Shown: in pieces, positions 12,765-24,049 of the stretch | How the letters are laid out: the number at the start of each line of letters is the position of its first letter | How positions within the stretch are numbered: position 1 is the first letter of the stretch | NCBI RefSeq assembly: GCF_041734735.1 | Contig: NC_134888.1 | Coordinates: 29,773,331 to 29,837,330 of the forward strand | Direction: 5' to 3' | Origin: Babylonia areolata | Lineage: Eukaryota > Mollusca > Gastropoda > Neogastropoda > Buccinidae | DNA: 64,000 bases | The notes under the pieces: model-generated | Database searches by the model: none | The model's input: only the letters and a program-made list of their open reading frames with translations | Told to the model about the DNA's origin: nothing | Position numbers and translations under genes: made by a program

Positions 12765-13482
12765 AACAATCTCCACAAGTGATAAAAAGAAACAATCTCC
12801 ACGAGTGATAAAATAAACAATCTCCACAAGAAAAGAACAATCTCCACGAGTGATAAAAGAAACAATCTCCACAAGAAAAAACAATCTCCACAAGTGATAG
12901 AAGAAGCAATCTCCACATGTGATGGAAGAAACAATCTCCACAAGTGATACAAGAAACGATCTCCACAAGTGATATAAGAAACAATTACAATCTCCACAAG
13001 TGATAAAAGAAACAGTCTCCCGTGATAAAAGAAACAATCTCCACAAGTGATAGAAGAAACAAGCTCCACAAGTGATAAAAGAAACAATCTCCAGTGATAA
13101 AAAAAACCCAATCTCCACAAGTGATAGAAGAAACAATCTCCACAAGTAATAGAGGAAACAATATCCACAAGTAATAGAAGAAACCATCTCCAGTGATAAA
13201 AGAAACAACCTCCACAAGTGATAAAAGAAACAAACCTCCACAAGTGATAAAAGAAACCATCTCCAGTGATAAAAGAAACAACCGCCACAAGTGATAAAAG
13301 AAACTATCCCCAGTGATATAAAAAAAAAAAAAAAAAAAAATCTCCAGTGATAAAAGAAACAAACCTCCACAAGTGATAAAAGAAACAACCTCCACAAGTG
13401 ATATAAGAAACCATCTCCAGTGATAAAAGAAACAACCTCCACAAGTGATAAAAGAAACAACCGCCACAAGTGATAAAAGAAA
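12765..13482. repeat. About 25-bp minisatellite
   Basis: About 30 units of AATCTCCACAAGTGATAAAA, GAAAC, some shortened to CTCCAGTGATAAAAGAAAC. An A-run of about 21 lies at 13,320-13,340. Confidence 0.93.
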
Positions 13483-13733
13483 GGAACGAACATAACCCAG
13501 CACCCATTCTCATTAAAAGGCAGTTCGGCTTTCACTTCTTCATACACTCCACTACACCATGATACCGAGAGCCCGCCTGTTGCCATGGCAATGATTGCGT
13601 TGAAGTTCAAAAAGTAATGAAAAGAAAAACAGGGTAAAAACCCGGGAAAACTATGTCAGGCAGATCTAACAGGGAACCTTCCGTGTTGTTTTGATGAAAC
13701 TGTGGAAGGATGAAAAGGTGTTCCGTGTGTCAT

Positions 13734-13737
<4 letters not shown>

Positions 13738-13780
<43 letters not shown>

Positions 13781-13783
13781 CTG

Positions 13784-13820
<37 letters not shown>
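13738..13820. repeat. (GT)n microsatellite
   Basis: Two GT runs separated by CTCTGTCTAT. Confidence 0.95.
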
Positions 13821-13822
<2 letters not shown>

Positions 13823-13930
13823 ATTCGCACGCGCTCAAGGGAGCAACAGATCGTGTTCCCACTCTCTCGCTCTCTCGCTCTCTCTCATCTTTAGTTCTAT
13901 TATTAACAGTAGATAGCAAGAGTAGATAGA

Positions 13931-14484
13931 AGAAAATGATATTACTGGAGAGTTCCGAGCAGGTTTTAAGAAAGGATATTCAACTGTGGATCATATGTTA
14001 ACCCTATTTGCACTTGCCCATTACCGCAAACATGTTGCTTTCATATATTTTGAAAAAAGCTTTTGATTCTGTGAACAGAAATTTACTCTGGCCTATTTTG
14101 ATGAAAAAAGGAATAAAAGATACAGATGCATTGAAAGCATGTAAGAAAATATTAAAGGTGGGGTAAGGTATGGTGCAAAAAGTACAGGATGTAATAAATG
14201 TACAGCAGGAGTTAAACAGGGAGACGTATGTAGCCCTGTGTTGTTTTCTATTTCTATAAATGAGTCAGCATTGCAAGTAATCAATAAAGGAAGGCATGGT
14301 GGTACTTTTTTATGTGATGCTTTTGAATTATTTATCCTCCTGTTGGCTGATAGTGTTGTTCTGTTATCAGAGATAGGTGCTAGAATACAGCGTCAATTAA
14401 ACAGTCTGCATATTGCTCCTTCTTCACTTCAATTGAAGATAAACATGAATAAAAAGAATAAAATTGTATTTAGAAAGGACTGGT
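13931..14484 (+). pseudogene. LINE reverse-transcriptase fragment (broken)
   Basis: Translates in pieces to RT motifs in the right order: EFRAGFKKGYSTVDHMLTL, AFIYFEK, then KAFDSVNRNLLWPILMKKGI after a one-base shift in an A-run at about 14,053, AGVKQGDVCSPVLFSISINE, LLLADSVVLLSE, and LQLKINMNKKNKIVFRK. The catalytic FADD box reads LADS, so an essential Asp is lost; there are also in-frame stops. It is truncated on both sides and dead. It is a non-LTR element of the type with a VFRK motif; the clade is not determined. Confidence 0.8.
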
Positions 14485-15153
14485 GTGTGTGGGGGGGGGG
14501 GGGGGGTAATCAAAAGGGCGGGAGAGACGGGTCTATAATGTTGTAATACTGTCTATAGTTAATATTTATAAGTACGAAGGGATTTTTTTTTCTACACGTT
14601 TGAGTTTCTCTGCAGTTTGCAAAGCTCTTGCTTAGAGGGCAAACAATGCATTGTTGTGTCTTATGCGGAAGCTTCTTATTATTAATAACATTTCTTTGTG
14701 TGTGGTTGTTTTTTTTTAAACTATTTGTGACAAGTTTAACCAGTCCTACAGTACGATTCCGAATTATGGGGATTATGTGACCGGTTGGGTAGGGTCCCAT
14801 CACCACTTCAGTCTGGGCATCAGGTTCTTTCAAGTCCTTTATCAAAGACAGGGAACGTGTCGGAATATGTGGAAGGGAACGGGGAAGTGAGGGGTTCACT
14901 GGCACAACTCGTGCAAGGAGAGAAAATAATCCCCAATCAAGATGACTGAGGCCCACACACGATGCTGTTCCCTCCCCTCTTTCCAGATAACTAAGAACTG
15001 ACGAAATTACAGCTACTGGTAATCCAAGGAAAGGTAGGAGAACTCACTTTGTAAAATGATATCAAGTTGCAGCACATCCATCCTTCATGAATGATATTTT
15101 GCACGTGAAATAAACTCAAAAGTATGAATCATTTTAACTGCTCACATGGACAT

Positions 15154-15192
<39 letters not shown>

Positions 15193-15595
15193 CACGCCCC
15201 CCCCCCTCACCTCCCTCTCCCCCCCCTAAATATCAATTACCGACAACCTTGTACATTCGTGTTGTGCTAATTGAACCGTAAAACGATGAATGGAATTTTT
15301 CCATTTTCCTGCATAAAGCATTTAAATTTAGAGAAATTGCAACCTCGTGATATACTTTGCTAATCTATCTGTCTTTTGTGTAATTTTGGTTTTCTCGTGT
15401 TTATTCAAACAACTGCGACTCAACAAATGTATTTTTACCCCTTCATGGGGACGATGGCCAAATGAATAAATCATCCATATCCGTATCTCGCACGCGCGCA
15501 CTCTCTCGCTCAATGTTGTGAAAGCTTTATCACAAAATGTTGCTCAGCAAGATGAAACTATCAACTGAGAGACATTATGTACACGTGTTTGAGAA

Positions 15596-15654
<59 letters not shown>
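14485..15654. other. Unique sequence with simple repeats
   Basis: G-run at 14,490-14,506, CT at 15,160-15,190, GA at 15,598-15,652. No gene recognised. Confidence 0.6.
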
Positions 15655-16262
15655 AGAGAGAGTTTTCTTCAGTTTAACGTCTATTGACTATAAGACGGAA
15701 AGGAGTAAAGTAGTGTATAAAGGAAAGGGAGTGCATGTGAATATTAGTGTTAAAAAAGAAAAGAAAAAAAAAGTTCATGTAATGTATCAGAGGAAAAGTA
15801 TATTATAAGAAAAAGTCTACAGAGGTTGTGGTGTGTATTGAATGAGTTGTCATGGGAAGGAGAATATGTATATGCATATCAACAAGTATTAACCTACAAA
15901 AATGTAAATATAAATAACAGTATTAGATATAATACATCAAAGGAGGATACCAACTGGACTGGAGTTTAAAATTTCTGAAAACATTCTAAGCAATGAATAA
16001 TCATTCAAAATCTTTTCAGTGGCTAATGAAATATTGGAAGAAAAGTCATCAACTACATCTTTTGGAAGTAACTGTCTTATGCTCGGACAATGAATGAGTA
16101 GATCGCTTACAGTTATTTGCTTACTGCATATACATTTTATATTTTTATAAAATTTTGTACGAAAGGCATTTAAACGAAGTCTATACATTGTACTTGTAAT
16201 TTGTCTTGAATGTGCTGCTGGTTTCGAATTTAGAAAATGTTTGGGATTAGCTGCATTCTTTG
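15655..16262 (-). pseudogene. LINE 3' end fragment (minus strand)
   Basis: 15937-16188 encodes YRLRLNAFRTKFYKNIKC, ICSKQITVSDLLIHCPSI and then a tail ending SSPVGILL before a stop. The C-x-C..H-x-C pattern after 'RLNAFRTKF' matches the cysteine-rich C-terminus of LINE ORF2 proteins with an upstream RNase H. 15655-15936 would be the 3'UTR, reaching the GA tract at 15,600-15,652. Whether it belongs with the RT fragment at 13.9 kb is unclear because the strands are opposite. Confidence 0.6.
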
Positions 16263-16289
16263 TGTTTACACAACATTGGTAATATTGAT

Positions 16290-16296
16290 TATTTGA

Positions 16297-16333
<37 letters not shown>

Positions 16334-16485
16334 TGTGTGTGTGTTTGTGTTTGTGTGTGTACGTGCGTGTGTGTGGGCGTGCTGAATCAGTGTGTTTGGA
16401 GGGGAGAGGTGGGGTGTCATGACCACGAATGCGTGCTCCGCTGTGTGTTCCTTGTTTTGTTTCGTTTTGTGTTGTTTTCTTTTTG

Positions 16486-16538
<53 letters not shown>

Positions 16539-16550
16539 CACGTGTGTGTG
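16290..16550. repeat. (GT)n microsatellites
   Basis: GT runs at about 16,298-16,362 and 16,488-16,533, with a unique spacer. Confidence 0.9.
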
Positions 16551-16860
16551 CACGTGAGTTTCCACATGCCTTAATTTTGTTTGCGAACTCGTGCCGCCAC
16601 TGCTCGGCAGCTGTGCGTTCCCGTCCGGAAAGTTTAGACACGTCGCGTGACCCTTCCCCCGGTAATGGAACCCCGCCATTGAAGCACACGGTGAAGGGTG
16701 GGGCCACCACGCCCCCCAGGCCCCTTCCCGCCATCTCTGCCATGCCACTTACCTCCCCCTTCCACCATCCCTCCCCTGCCACTTACCTCCCTTCCCACCG
16801 CCCCCACTCCCCCCTCTCTCCCTCCTCCCCCATCCCCCAGGCTTGCTCAGTGCAGTAAGC
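16551..16860. other. Relatively GC- and CpG-rich unique sequence, then pyrimidine tract
   Basis: 16,580-16,700 is CpG-rich for this window; 16,740-16,850 is a C/T-rich run. No exon is supported. Confidence 0.5.
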
Positions 16861-16862
16861 TG

Positions 16863-16985
16863 TGTTCAGGGGTTGTCAGCCTGGACGGTCATTTAGCTGC
16901 TCTGGCTGTCCGCCCCTTGCAGTCTTCAGGGGTTGTCAGCCAAGACGGTCATTTAACTGCCCTCGCTGTCCGCCCCTCGCGCTGC
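16863..16985. repeat. 62-bp tandem duplication
   Basis: Two copies of TTCAGGGGTTGTCAGCC, GACGGTCATTTA, CTGTCCGCCCCT with about six differences. Confidence 0.9.
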
Positions 16986-17124
16986 GTGGAGAAAGGCCGC
17001 CGGGTGATGTGGGCATCAGTGAGGGAGGGGCTTTTGCTGCATAAGGACCGTGCCCCCTGGCTACCTTCCATGTGCGTGCAGTTTTGGTTTACCCCAGTGC
17101 ATGTGAAATGAGAGGGCTTGGGGG

Positions 17125-18480
17125 ACAGGGGGGGGGGGGGGGGGGGGGGGGGCGAACAGGGGGAAGAGGGGGGGGGGTGAGATAGGGACGGACGGAGAGT
17201 CTGGAACACACAGACAGACAGACAGACAGACGGGGGATAAAGAGGCAGACAGACGCGTCTTCCCTTCAATCACTCCCATGACAACTGTGAACAGTGGTCA
17301 CCAGTCGGTTGATCGCCAGTAAACAGAAATTTACTTGAGAACTGTGACAGAACCTGTACATTATAGCTCAGTACACGTTGTCCGAAACTCGTGGCATGCT
17401 CCAGGTGGAAATCTTCCACGACTGAGAACTGTCAAGAGTGAAAGACAAAGAGAAAAGTGAGACAGATAGACAGACAGACAGATACACAGAGAGAGACAGA
17501 CAGACAGGCAGGCGGGCGGAGGCAGACAGACAGACAGAGTCAAAAGTTTAAACACTCATAAAGAAAATGTAAAGGACAATAATGAGAGGAGGAGGGAGTG
17601 TCAGACAGACAGATGGACAGACACTCAAACTGAGAAACACTCACACAGACACTCACCCAGAGACATACCGTCAGACTCTACATACACTCAGATAGACACA
17701 GAGATGCTCAGACAGGCAGTTTCAGTTTCAATTTCTCAAAGAGGCGTCACTGCGTTCGGACAAATCTATATGTGCCACACCTTATCTGCTGGGCAGATAA
17801 CTGACAAGCAGCATAACCCAACGCGCTTTGTCAGGCCTGGAGTGCACGCGTGTGTATTTGTATACATATCAGAGTCGATTTCTTCTACATAATTTTGCCA
17901 GAGGACAACACTCTCGTTGTCGTGGGTTCTTTTACAGTGCACCCAGTGCAGTTTGATTTTCCAGTCAAACTTGGGAGAAAGGGCGAGAGCGAGATTTGAA
18001 CCCACACCCTCACGAACTCTGTATTGGCAGCTGAGCGTTTTCAGCATTCTGCCACCTTCCTCCTGTGAGACAGACAGAGATGCAAACAGACTGACATCAC
18101 TGACAGACATACTCTGAGACAGACAGACAGTCAGAGAGACAGACAGAAAAACTGACAGACATACACGCAGTCAGACAGACAGGCAGACAGAAAGACAGAC
18201 AGAAAAACTTACAAACATACACGGACAGACAGACAGAGAGTCAGACAGACAGACAGACAGAGAGACAGACAGGTAGACTCACTGACAGACATACGCTAAT
18301 ACATACAGAGAGACAGACAGAGAGTTAGACAAACAGACAGACAGACAGATATACAGGCAGACTCACTGACAGACGTCTATACACTCAGACAGACAGGGAG
18401 ACAGACAGAGAGTAAGACATACGGACTGACAAACATACACTCAGACAGACGCACAGACCACTGAGGATGGAAGAAAAACA
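17125..18480. repeat. G-run and (GACA)n-rich region
   Basis: G-run of about 24 at 17,128-17,152, then GACAGACAGACA tracts at 17,208-17,232, 17,460-17,545 and 18,110-18,450, interrupted by unique DNA and the SINE at 17719-18063. Confidence 0.85.
17719..18063 (-). repeat. tRNA-derived SINE (minus strand)
   Basis: The minus strand opens with a tRNA-like head (GGTGGCAGAATGC A-box region, GGGTTCAAATCTCGC B-box), then the core (CACGACAACGAGAGTGTTGT) and a tail with GCGTTGGGTTATGCTG and CGAACGCAGTGACGCCTC. Same family as 27205-27606, more diverged. Confidence 0.85.
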
Positions 18481-19630
18481 GCGCATTAACAAACATGGAT
18501 CAAACTCAGCCAGATGAATAGGCGCCAACCTGAAAGCGACGAAGCGAAAACCCCATCACCCCTCCCCCACAAATGGCCTCTCCCGGCAAAACAGCAGACG
18601 TCGTACATCACCATCCTTCGTGAAAACATGTCTCCGCCGACAAAATTATATGGCACCATGATTAACTCATCCAGTTTGTTGGGGGGGGGGAGGGGGGGGC
18701 AGACACAGAGACAGAGACAGACAGACAGACAGAGATGCAGTGAGAGAGAGAGAGAAAGAAAGAGAGTCAAGAGCTCAAGTATACAAGTCAATGACCCGTA
18801 AACACTGAACTATGATCAACTTGTTTTTATTCTTCACTATTATTTTACAATTGATATCTCGCTTTTATATACATCATATCTTCATCAAAAACAGAAGCAG
18901 TTCTGTGTCTTATTTCTAATGTACCTATTTCAAATGAGAGAAATACAGACAGACAGGCAGACAGACAGATACAGAGAAAGACAGAGAGGTGACTGGCAAA
19001 TAAGTGGCTTGAATTCCGATTATATTTGTTTGTTTGTCTGTTCATTTGTTTGTGGGTTTCTTGATATTTCTTTCTTTGCTTTTTCTGTCGATGAAGTTCT
19101 TGTGCTCAATTTTCTCTTGCAAGTTTCTGCATTCTAATCAACAGGAAACAACGATCCCATTCACGCCGTCCAATCACACACGGCGACTCAGGACCGTTGG
19201 CTGCAAAGGCCGAGAAAGCTGATTGGCGGATTCTAATCACGCCATTCCTCGTTGCCGACGCTCCTAAAAATAATGGAGGAATGGGAAAGAGGGGGTGTTG
19301 TTTGTTTCCATTTGATTTGATTCAGTTTTGTTTGGCTCCATTTCCTTTTTATCTTATGTTATTGTGTTTGTTTCGCTTTGCTGTTATTCTTTCTTGTTTT
19401 GGCTCATACCACTTTTGTATTGTTTTGTCGTTTTTTTCTTTCCTTTTTAGGAGGGAGGAGTGGGGGGGACGAGGGAAGGATGTGGGGGCCCGGTTATTTT
19501 GCCTCGTGTTTGCTACGAAGGACTACAGAAAGTGAAACATATCTGTATTCTGTTTCCTGAAGGATGGTATGAAGATCGCACTGATCACAATGTGACACAA
19601 CGTTACCAGATGGACTCCCGAGACTTCTGT

Positions 19631-19664
<34 letters not shown>

Positions 19665-19920
19665 GGAGGGAAGGCTGGAGGGAGAGGGGTTAAAAAAGGA
19701 AAGGCGCGGACAACGGACGGGAGGGTAAGTGCCAGATGCACAGTTCATAAAAAAAAAACGTCTTGTGTAATCCGGAATTGAAAGCAATGACAACAAAGGT
19801 GGTGTCGATTTAGCCAGTTTTACTCTGGAGGTGAATATGCCTTCCACATGATGATCTACCAGTCGAGTGAACTACTGAAGGAGGGTCCTCCGGATTTCAA
19901 GCTGCGTTTAAAGGTGACAA
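18481..19920. other. Unique sequence with microsatellites
   Basis: GACA/GA tract at 18,710-18,770, CA at 19,636-19,662. 19,150-19,280 has two CCAAT-type boxes (GTCCAATCAC, CTGATTGGCGG) and a CTAAAAATAA MEF2-like site but no downstream gene I can identify. Confidence 0.45.
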
Positions 19921-20055
19921 TTCAGTTTCAGTTTCAGTTTCAGTAGCTCAAGGAGGCGTCACTGCGTTCGGACAAATCCATATACGCTACACCACATCTG
20001 CCAAGCAGATGCCTGACCAGCAGCGTAACCCAACACCGCTTAGTCAGTCCTTGAG
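19921..20055 (-). repeat. SINE 3' fragment
   Basis: TTTCAGTTTCAGTAGCTCAA, GGAGGCGTCACTGCGTTCGG, ACACCACATCTGCCAAGCAG, ending TCCTTGAG. It matches the 3' half of the 17.7- and 27.2-kb SINEs. Confidence 0.85.
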
Positions 20056-20170
20056 AAAAAAAGAAGAAGAAGAAAAAAAAAGGTGAATAAATAATAGATA
20101 AGCTTACATAAATAAATAAATAAATGAATAATAATTACAATATAAACAAAAGGTAGTAGTAATGATAATA

Positions 20171-20206
<36 letters not shown>

Positions 20207-20260
20207 TAATAATGATAAATAAATAAATAAATAAGACAACAATGATGATAAATAAGTGAC
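20056..20260. repeat. (AAT)n/(AAAT)n simple sequence
   Basis: AATAAATAAAT and AATAATAATAAT tracts. Confidence 0.9.
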
Positions 20261-20295
20261 AAGCAAAGGTTTAGTTCCGGGCACCGGTTTTCCAC

Positions 20296-20835
20296 ACTGT
20301 GCCGCTGACTGGTACATCCAGTGTGCCGTACTGTTGACTGGTTCATCAAGGTGTGCCGTACTGTTGACTGGTTCATCAAGGTGTGCCTTATTGTTGACTG
20401 GTTCATCAAGGTGTGCCGTACTGTTGATTGGTTCATCAAGGTGTGCCGTACTGTTGACTGGTACATCCAGGTGTGCCACACTGTTGACTGGTACATCTAG
20501 GTGTGCCGTACTGTTGACCGGTTCATCCAGGTGTGCCGTACTGTTGACTGGTACATCCAGGTGTGCCACCCTGTTGACTGGTACATCTAGGTGTCCCGCA
20601 CTGTTGACTGGTACATCCAGTGTGCCGCACTGTTGACTGGTACATCCAGGTGTGCCACACCGTTGACGTGTACATCCAGGTGTCCTGTACTGTTGACTGT
20701 TACATCCAGGTGTGCCGTACTGTTGACTGCTACATCCAGGTGTGCCGCACTGTTGACTGGTACATCCAGGTGTGCCGCACTGTTGACTGCTACATGCAGG
20801 TGTGCCGCACTGTTGACTGCTACATCCAGGTGATG
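20296..20835. repeat. 30-bp minisatellite
   Basis: 18 units of GTGTGCCGTACTGTTGACTG, GTACATCCAG (or GTTCATCAAG). The 30-bp period keeps frames open, hence misleading open reading frames. Confidence 0.93.
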
Positions 20836-20928
20836 CGGAGAACAAACACCTGCACCTGCACACACTGCCTGCACCTCGCCCTTGCTGCCATGACGGCACT
20901 GTCTCTCCTCTCCTGCACGTCTCTCCTT

Positions 20929-21042
20929 CGCGTTGGGTTACGCTGCTGGTCAGGCATCTGCTTGGCAGATGTGGTGTAGCGTATATGGATTTGACCGAAC
21001 GCCAGTGACGCCTCCTTGAGCTACTGATACTGATACTGATAC
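20929..21042 (+). repeat. SINE 3' fragment, inverted relative to 19921-20055
   Basis: Reverse complement of the same SINE segment: CGTTGGGTTACGCTGCTGGT, CAGGCATCTGCTTGGCAGAT, GACGCCTCCTTGAGCTACTG, then (ATACTG)3. Confidence 0.85.
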
Positions 21043-22085
21043 CTTCACGTCTCTCCTTCATGTCTCTCCTCTCCTTCACGTTTCTCCTTCATGTCTCTCC
21101 TTCACGTCTGTCCTCTCCTTCACATCTCTCCTTCACGTCTCTCCTTCATGTCTCTCCTTCACGTCTCTCCTTCATTCTCCCTCATGTCTCTCCTCTCTTT
21201 CATGTCTCTCCTTTCCTTCATGTCTCTCCTTCATTCTCCTTCATGTCTCTCCTCTCCTTCATGTCTCTCTTTCATGTCTCTCTTTCCTTCATGTCTCTCC
21301 TTTCCTTCATGTCTCTCCTCTCCTTCACGTTTCTCCTTCATTTCTCTCCTTGACGTCTCGCCTTTACTTCACGTCTCTCCTTCACGTCTGTCCTCTCCTT
21401 TATGTCTCTCCTTTCCTTCATGTCTCTCCTGTCCACGTCTCTCCTCCACATTTCTCCTCCACGTCTCTCCTTCACGTCACACCTTCATGTCTTTCCTTCA
21501 CGTCTCTCCTTCACGTTTCTCCTTCATGTCTCTCCTCTCCTTATGTATCTCCTTCATCTCTCTCCTCTCCTTCATGTCTCTCCTTCATGTCTCTCCTCCA
21601 CGTCTCTCCATGTCTCTCCTTCTCGTCTCTCCTCCACGTCTCTCGTCCCTGTCTCTCTCCTCTCCTTCATGTCTCTCTTCTCCTTCATGTATCTCCTTCA
21701 TGTCTCTCCTCTCCTTCATGTATCTCCTTCATGTCTCTCCTCCACGTCTCTTCATGTCTCTCCTTCCCGTCTCTCCTCCACATCTCTCGTCCATGTCTCT
21801 CTCCTCTCCTTCATGTCTCTCTTCTCCTTCATGTATCTCCTTCATGTCTCTCTCCTCTCCTTCATGTATCTCATTCATGTCTCTCCTCCACGTCTCTCCA
21901 TGTCTCTCCTTCCCGTCTCTCCTCCTCATCTCTCGTCCATGTCTCTCTCCTCTCCTTCATGTATCCCCTTCATGTCTCTCCTCTCCTTCCCGTCTCTCCT
22001 TCATGTCTCTCCTCTCCTTTATGTCTCTCCTCCATGTCTCTCCTCTCCTTCATGTCTCTTCTTCACGTCTCTCCTTCATGTCTCC
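21043..22085. repeat. Minisatellite CTTCATGTCTCTCCTCTC
   Basis: About 70 short units (13-18 bp) based on CTTCATGTCTCTCCT with CACGTCTCTCCTCC variants. A larger block from about 21,570-21,715 recurs near 21,720-21,860 and 21,870-21,980. Confidence 0.92.
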
Positions 22086-22530
22086 CCCGCCCCCGGCGCC
22101 CCCCCCCCCCCTCCCCACACTGCCCCCCTGACCCCCACCGCACCCCCCACCTCCCACCCTACCAAGGTGAGCCCAGGTAACAGCCGTCCTTTTCTCTTTT
22201 TATGTGGACCAGTTAAATTGCCAATCCGTGTCCTGCCCCCCGCCTGTCAACACTCACCACTGGCCAACCTGCCACCTCTGGGCCGGGCTGCTGCTGGGGG
22301 GGGACCTGCTGCTAGCCCTTCCTCTCCACCCCCCTTCCTTATCTTTTTCCCTGCGTTCCCCTCCGTTCCTTGTTAAGAGTTGAATGATTCTTTGTGTCAT
22401 TTCATGTTTGGTTTTCGTGGAGTTACCCGTGGGAATTCCCGTTCTCTCCCGCTCCTTGTCCCTTCCGGAAGCACGCACTGCGCGCTTGTCATTTGCACTG
22501 GGTCTGAGAAAGTGTGTGGACTGTATGTGT
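22086..22530. other. C-rich tract and unique sequence
   Basis: 22,085-22,160 is C-rich; the remainder is unique with no gene recognised. Confidence 0.5.
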
Positions 22531-22825
22531 GGTATTCTTTCTTTCAATACAACTATCATGGAAACTAGACTGTGTGGTGTCCTTTCTTTCCATACAATTG
22601 TCAAGGAAACTAAACTGTTTATGTGGTTTGGTTTCCTTTCTTTCCACATACTTGTCAAGGAAAGTAGGCTGTTCATGTGGTTTTCTTTTCTATCCATACA
22701 CTTGCCATGGAAACTGGACTGTTTCTGTGGTTTCCTTTCCATCCATACAATTGTCATGGAAACTGGGACTCACATATTGTGGATTGTATGTGTGGTTTCC
22801 TTTCCTTCCATCTCCACACAGTCTG
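22531..22825. repeat. About 60-bp degenerate tandem repeat
   Basis: Five units with TGTGGT(TTC)CCTTTCTTTCCATACA and TTGTCATGGAAACT.GACTGT. Confidence 0.85.
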
Positions 22826-23600
22826 TGTTGTTTGTACTATGTAAATGCGCAGATAATGTCATTATTTCGATGCTTTTAAAAAGTCTAAAGAATGACGATA
22901 TTTAACCATGTTTGTTCTAAGCTTTAAAGTGTGTTGAAGTTGATACTGATACAGGTGACCACTTGGACAGTCTACATGCAAATCCTTTTTTTTCTTCTCA
23001 TTTTAACATTCTTTTCTATTTCCCTCAGTCTGTTAGATTTCATGCACAAGTGTGAACAAGTGTGCGTTATGGGAGGAAATATGAGTGACAGTTTGTGATT
23101 TCTGTTTCACTGAAGGAAAGAAATGCAGGACAGTATGGGGGCGGGGGAGGGGGGGAGGTTCTGGGGGGGGTCGGGGGGGGGGGGCGGACGGGGCAGGGAG
23201 AAATAAATGACCACCAATCAGCAGACGGTAATGAAATTGTAGTTCAAAACAACGCCATTGTAGTGTATCTGTGCAGGACACAGAAAGATCCGCTTTTTCT
23301 CTGCTGATCGCTTACGAGCAGAAGACAGAGGAGACATGATTTCCAGAAAATGTTCCAACGAGGAACAGATTTATCCTCAGAATCAAAATCATCTGTCCAT
23401 AAGGGTAAGCAGAACATGCATAGTGTGTATAATTATGTAATTCATGATTTAAAGAGAATACGTGTGATATCCGAATTCTAATTATAATACTCGTCTTGGG
23501 TAGTTACGTAACTGCGTTTTACAAGGAAGTTGACAGAGCGTTCGACCTGTAGTGTGTATCTACGTGAGTCATTATCGCGTTCAACGCTGATCAACATTTT
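22826..23600. other. Unique sequence with a G-rich block
   Basis: G-rich 23,138-23,195; otherwise nothing recognised. Confidence 0.5.
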
Positions 23601-23800
23601 GAGGATGAAAAATACATTGATGTTTTAGTGACCTAAATGATCTCATCCGGTTTTCTGAGGATGAAAAATACATTGATGTATCAGTGACCTAAATGATTTT
23701 ACCTGTTTTTCTGAGGATGAAAAATACATTGATGTATTAGTGACCTAAATGAACTTACCCGGTTTTCGGAGGATGAAAAAAAAAATCATGTTTCAGTATC
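23601..23800. repeat. About 57-bp tandem repeat, four units
   Basis: Units with TGAGGATGAAAAATACATTG, ATGTATCAGTGACCTAAATG, and CCGGTTTTC; the last is truncated. Confidence 0.9.
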
Positions 23801-24049
23801 TTATCAGGCCTTTACTTCGTACGAGCTGCCCGAAGCACCACTCACAAGTGTGTTTTTTTCTGTCTTTTTTTTTTCTTTTCTTTTTTTTAATTTTAATTTG
23901 CACACACAAAAAAGGGTGTGTGTGAGGATGACAGAGTTATGGGATGGCGGAGACTCACAATAAAGTGCTTGATATGTGGGATATACTTTGAAATCTCTCT
24001 CTCTCTCTCCCTCTCTCTCTCTCAAACGACACCACTGCCACAACTCCAC
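23801..24049. other. Unique/T-rich sequence with CT tract
   Basis: CT repeats at 23,995-24,023; no gene recognised. Confidence 0.5.

Noticed and set aside
12738-13610. Minus-strand open frame resembling a hydrophobic, Cys/Phe-rich protein
   Set aside because: Translation of the 25-bp AATCTCCACAAGTGATAAAA array.
13931-16262. One single LINE spanning both fragments
   Set aside because: The RT fragment is on the plus strand and the C-terminal fragment on the minus strand, with more than 1 kb of unrelated DNA between.
21091-22376. Ser/Leu/Pro-rich frames of more than 300 residues
   Set aside because: CTTCATGTCTCTCCT array in three frames; all are open because the array lacks stop triplets.
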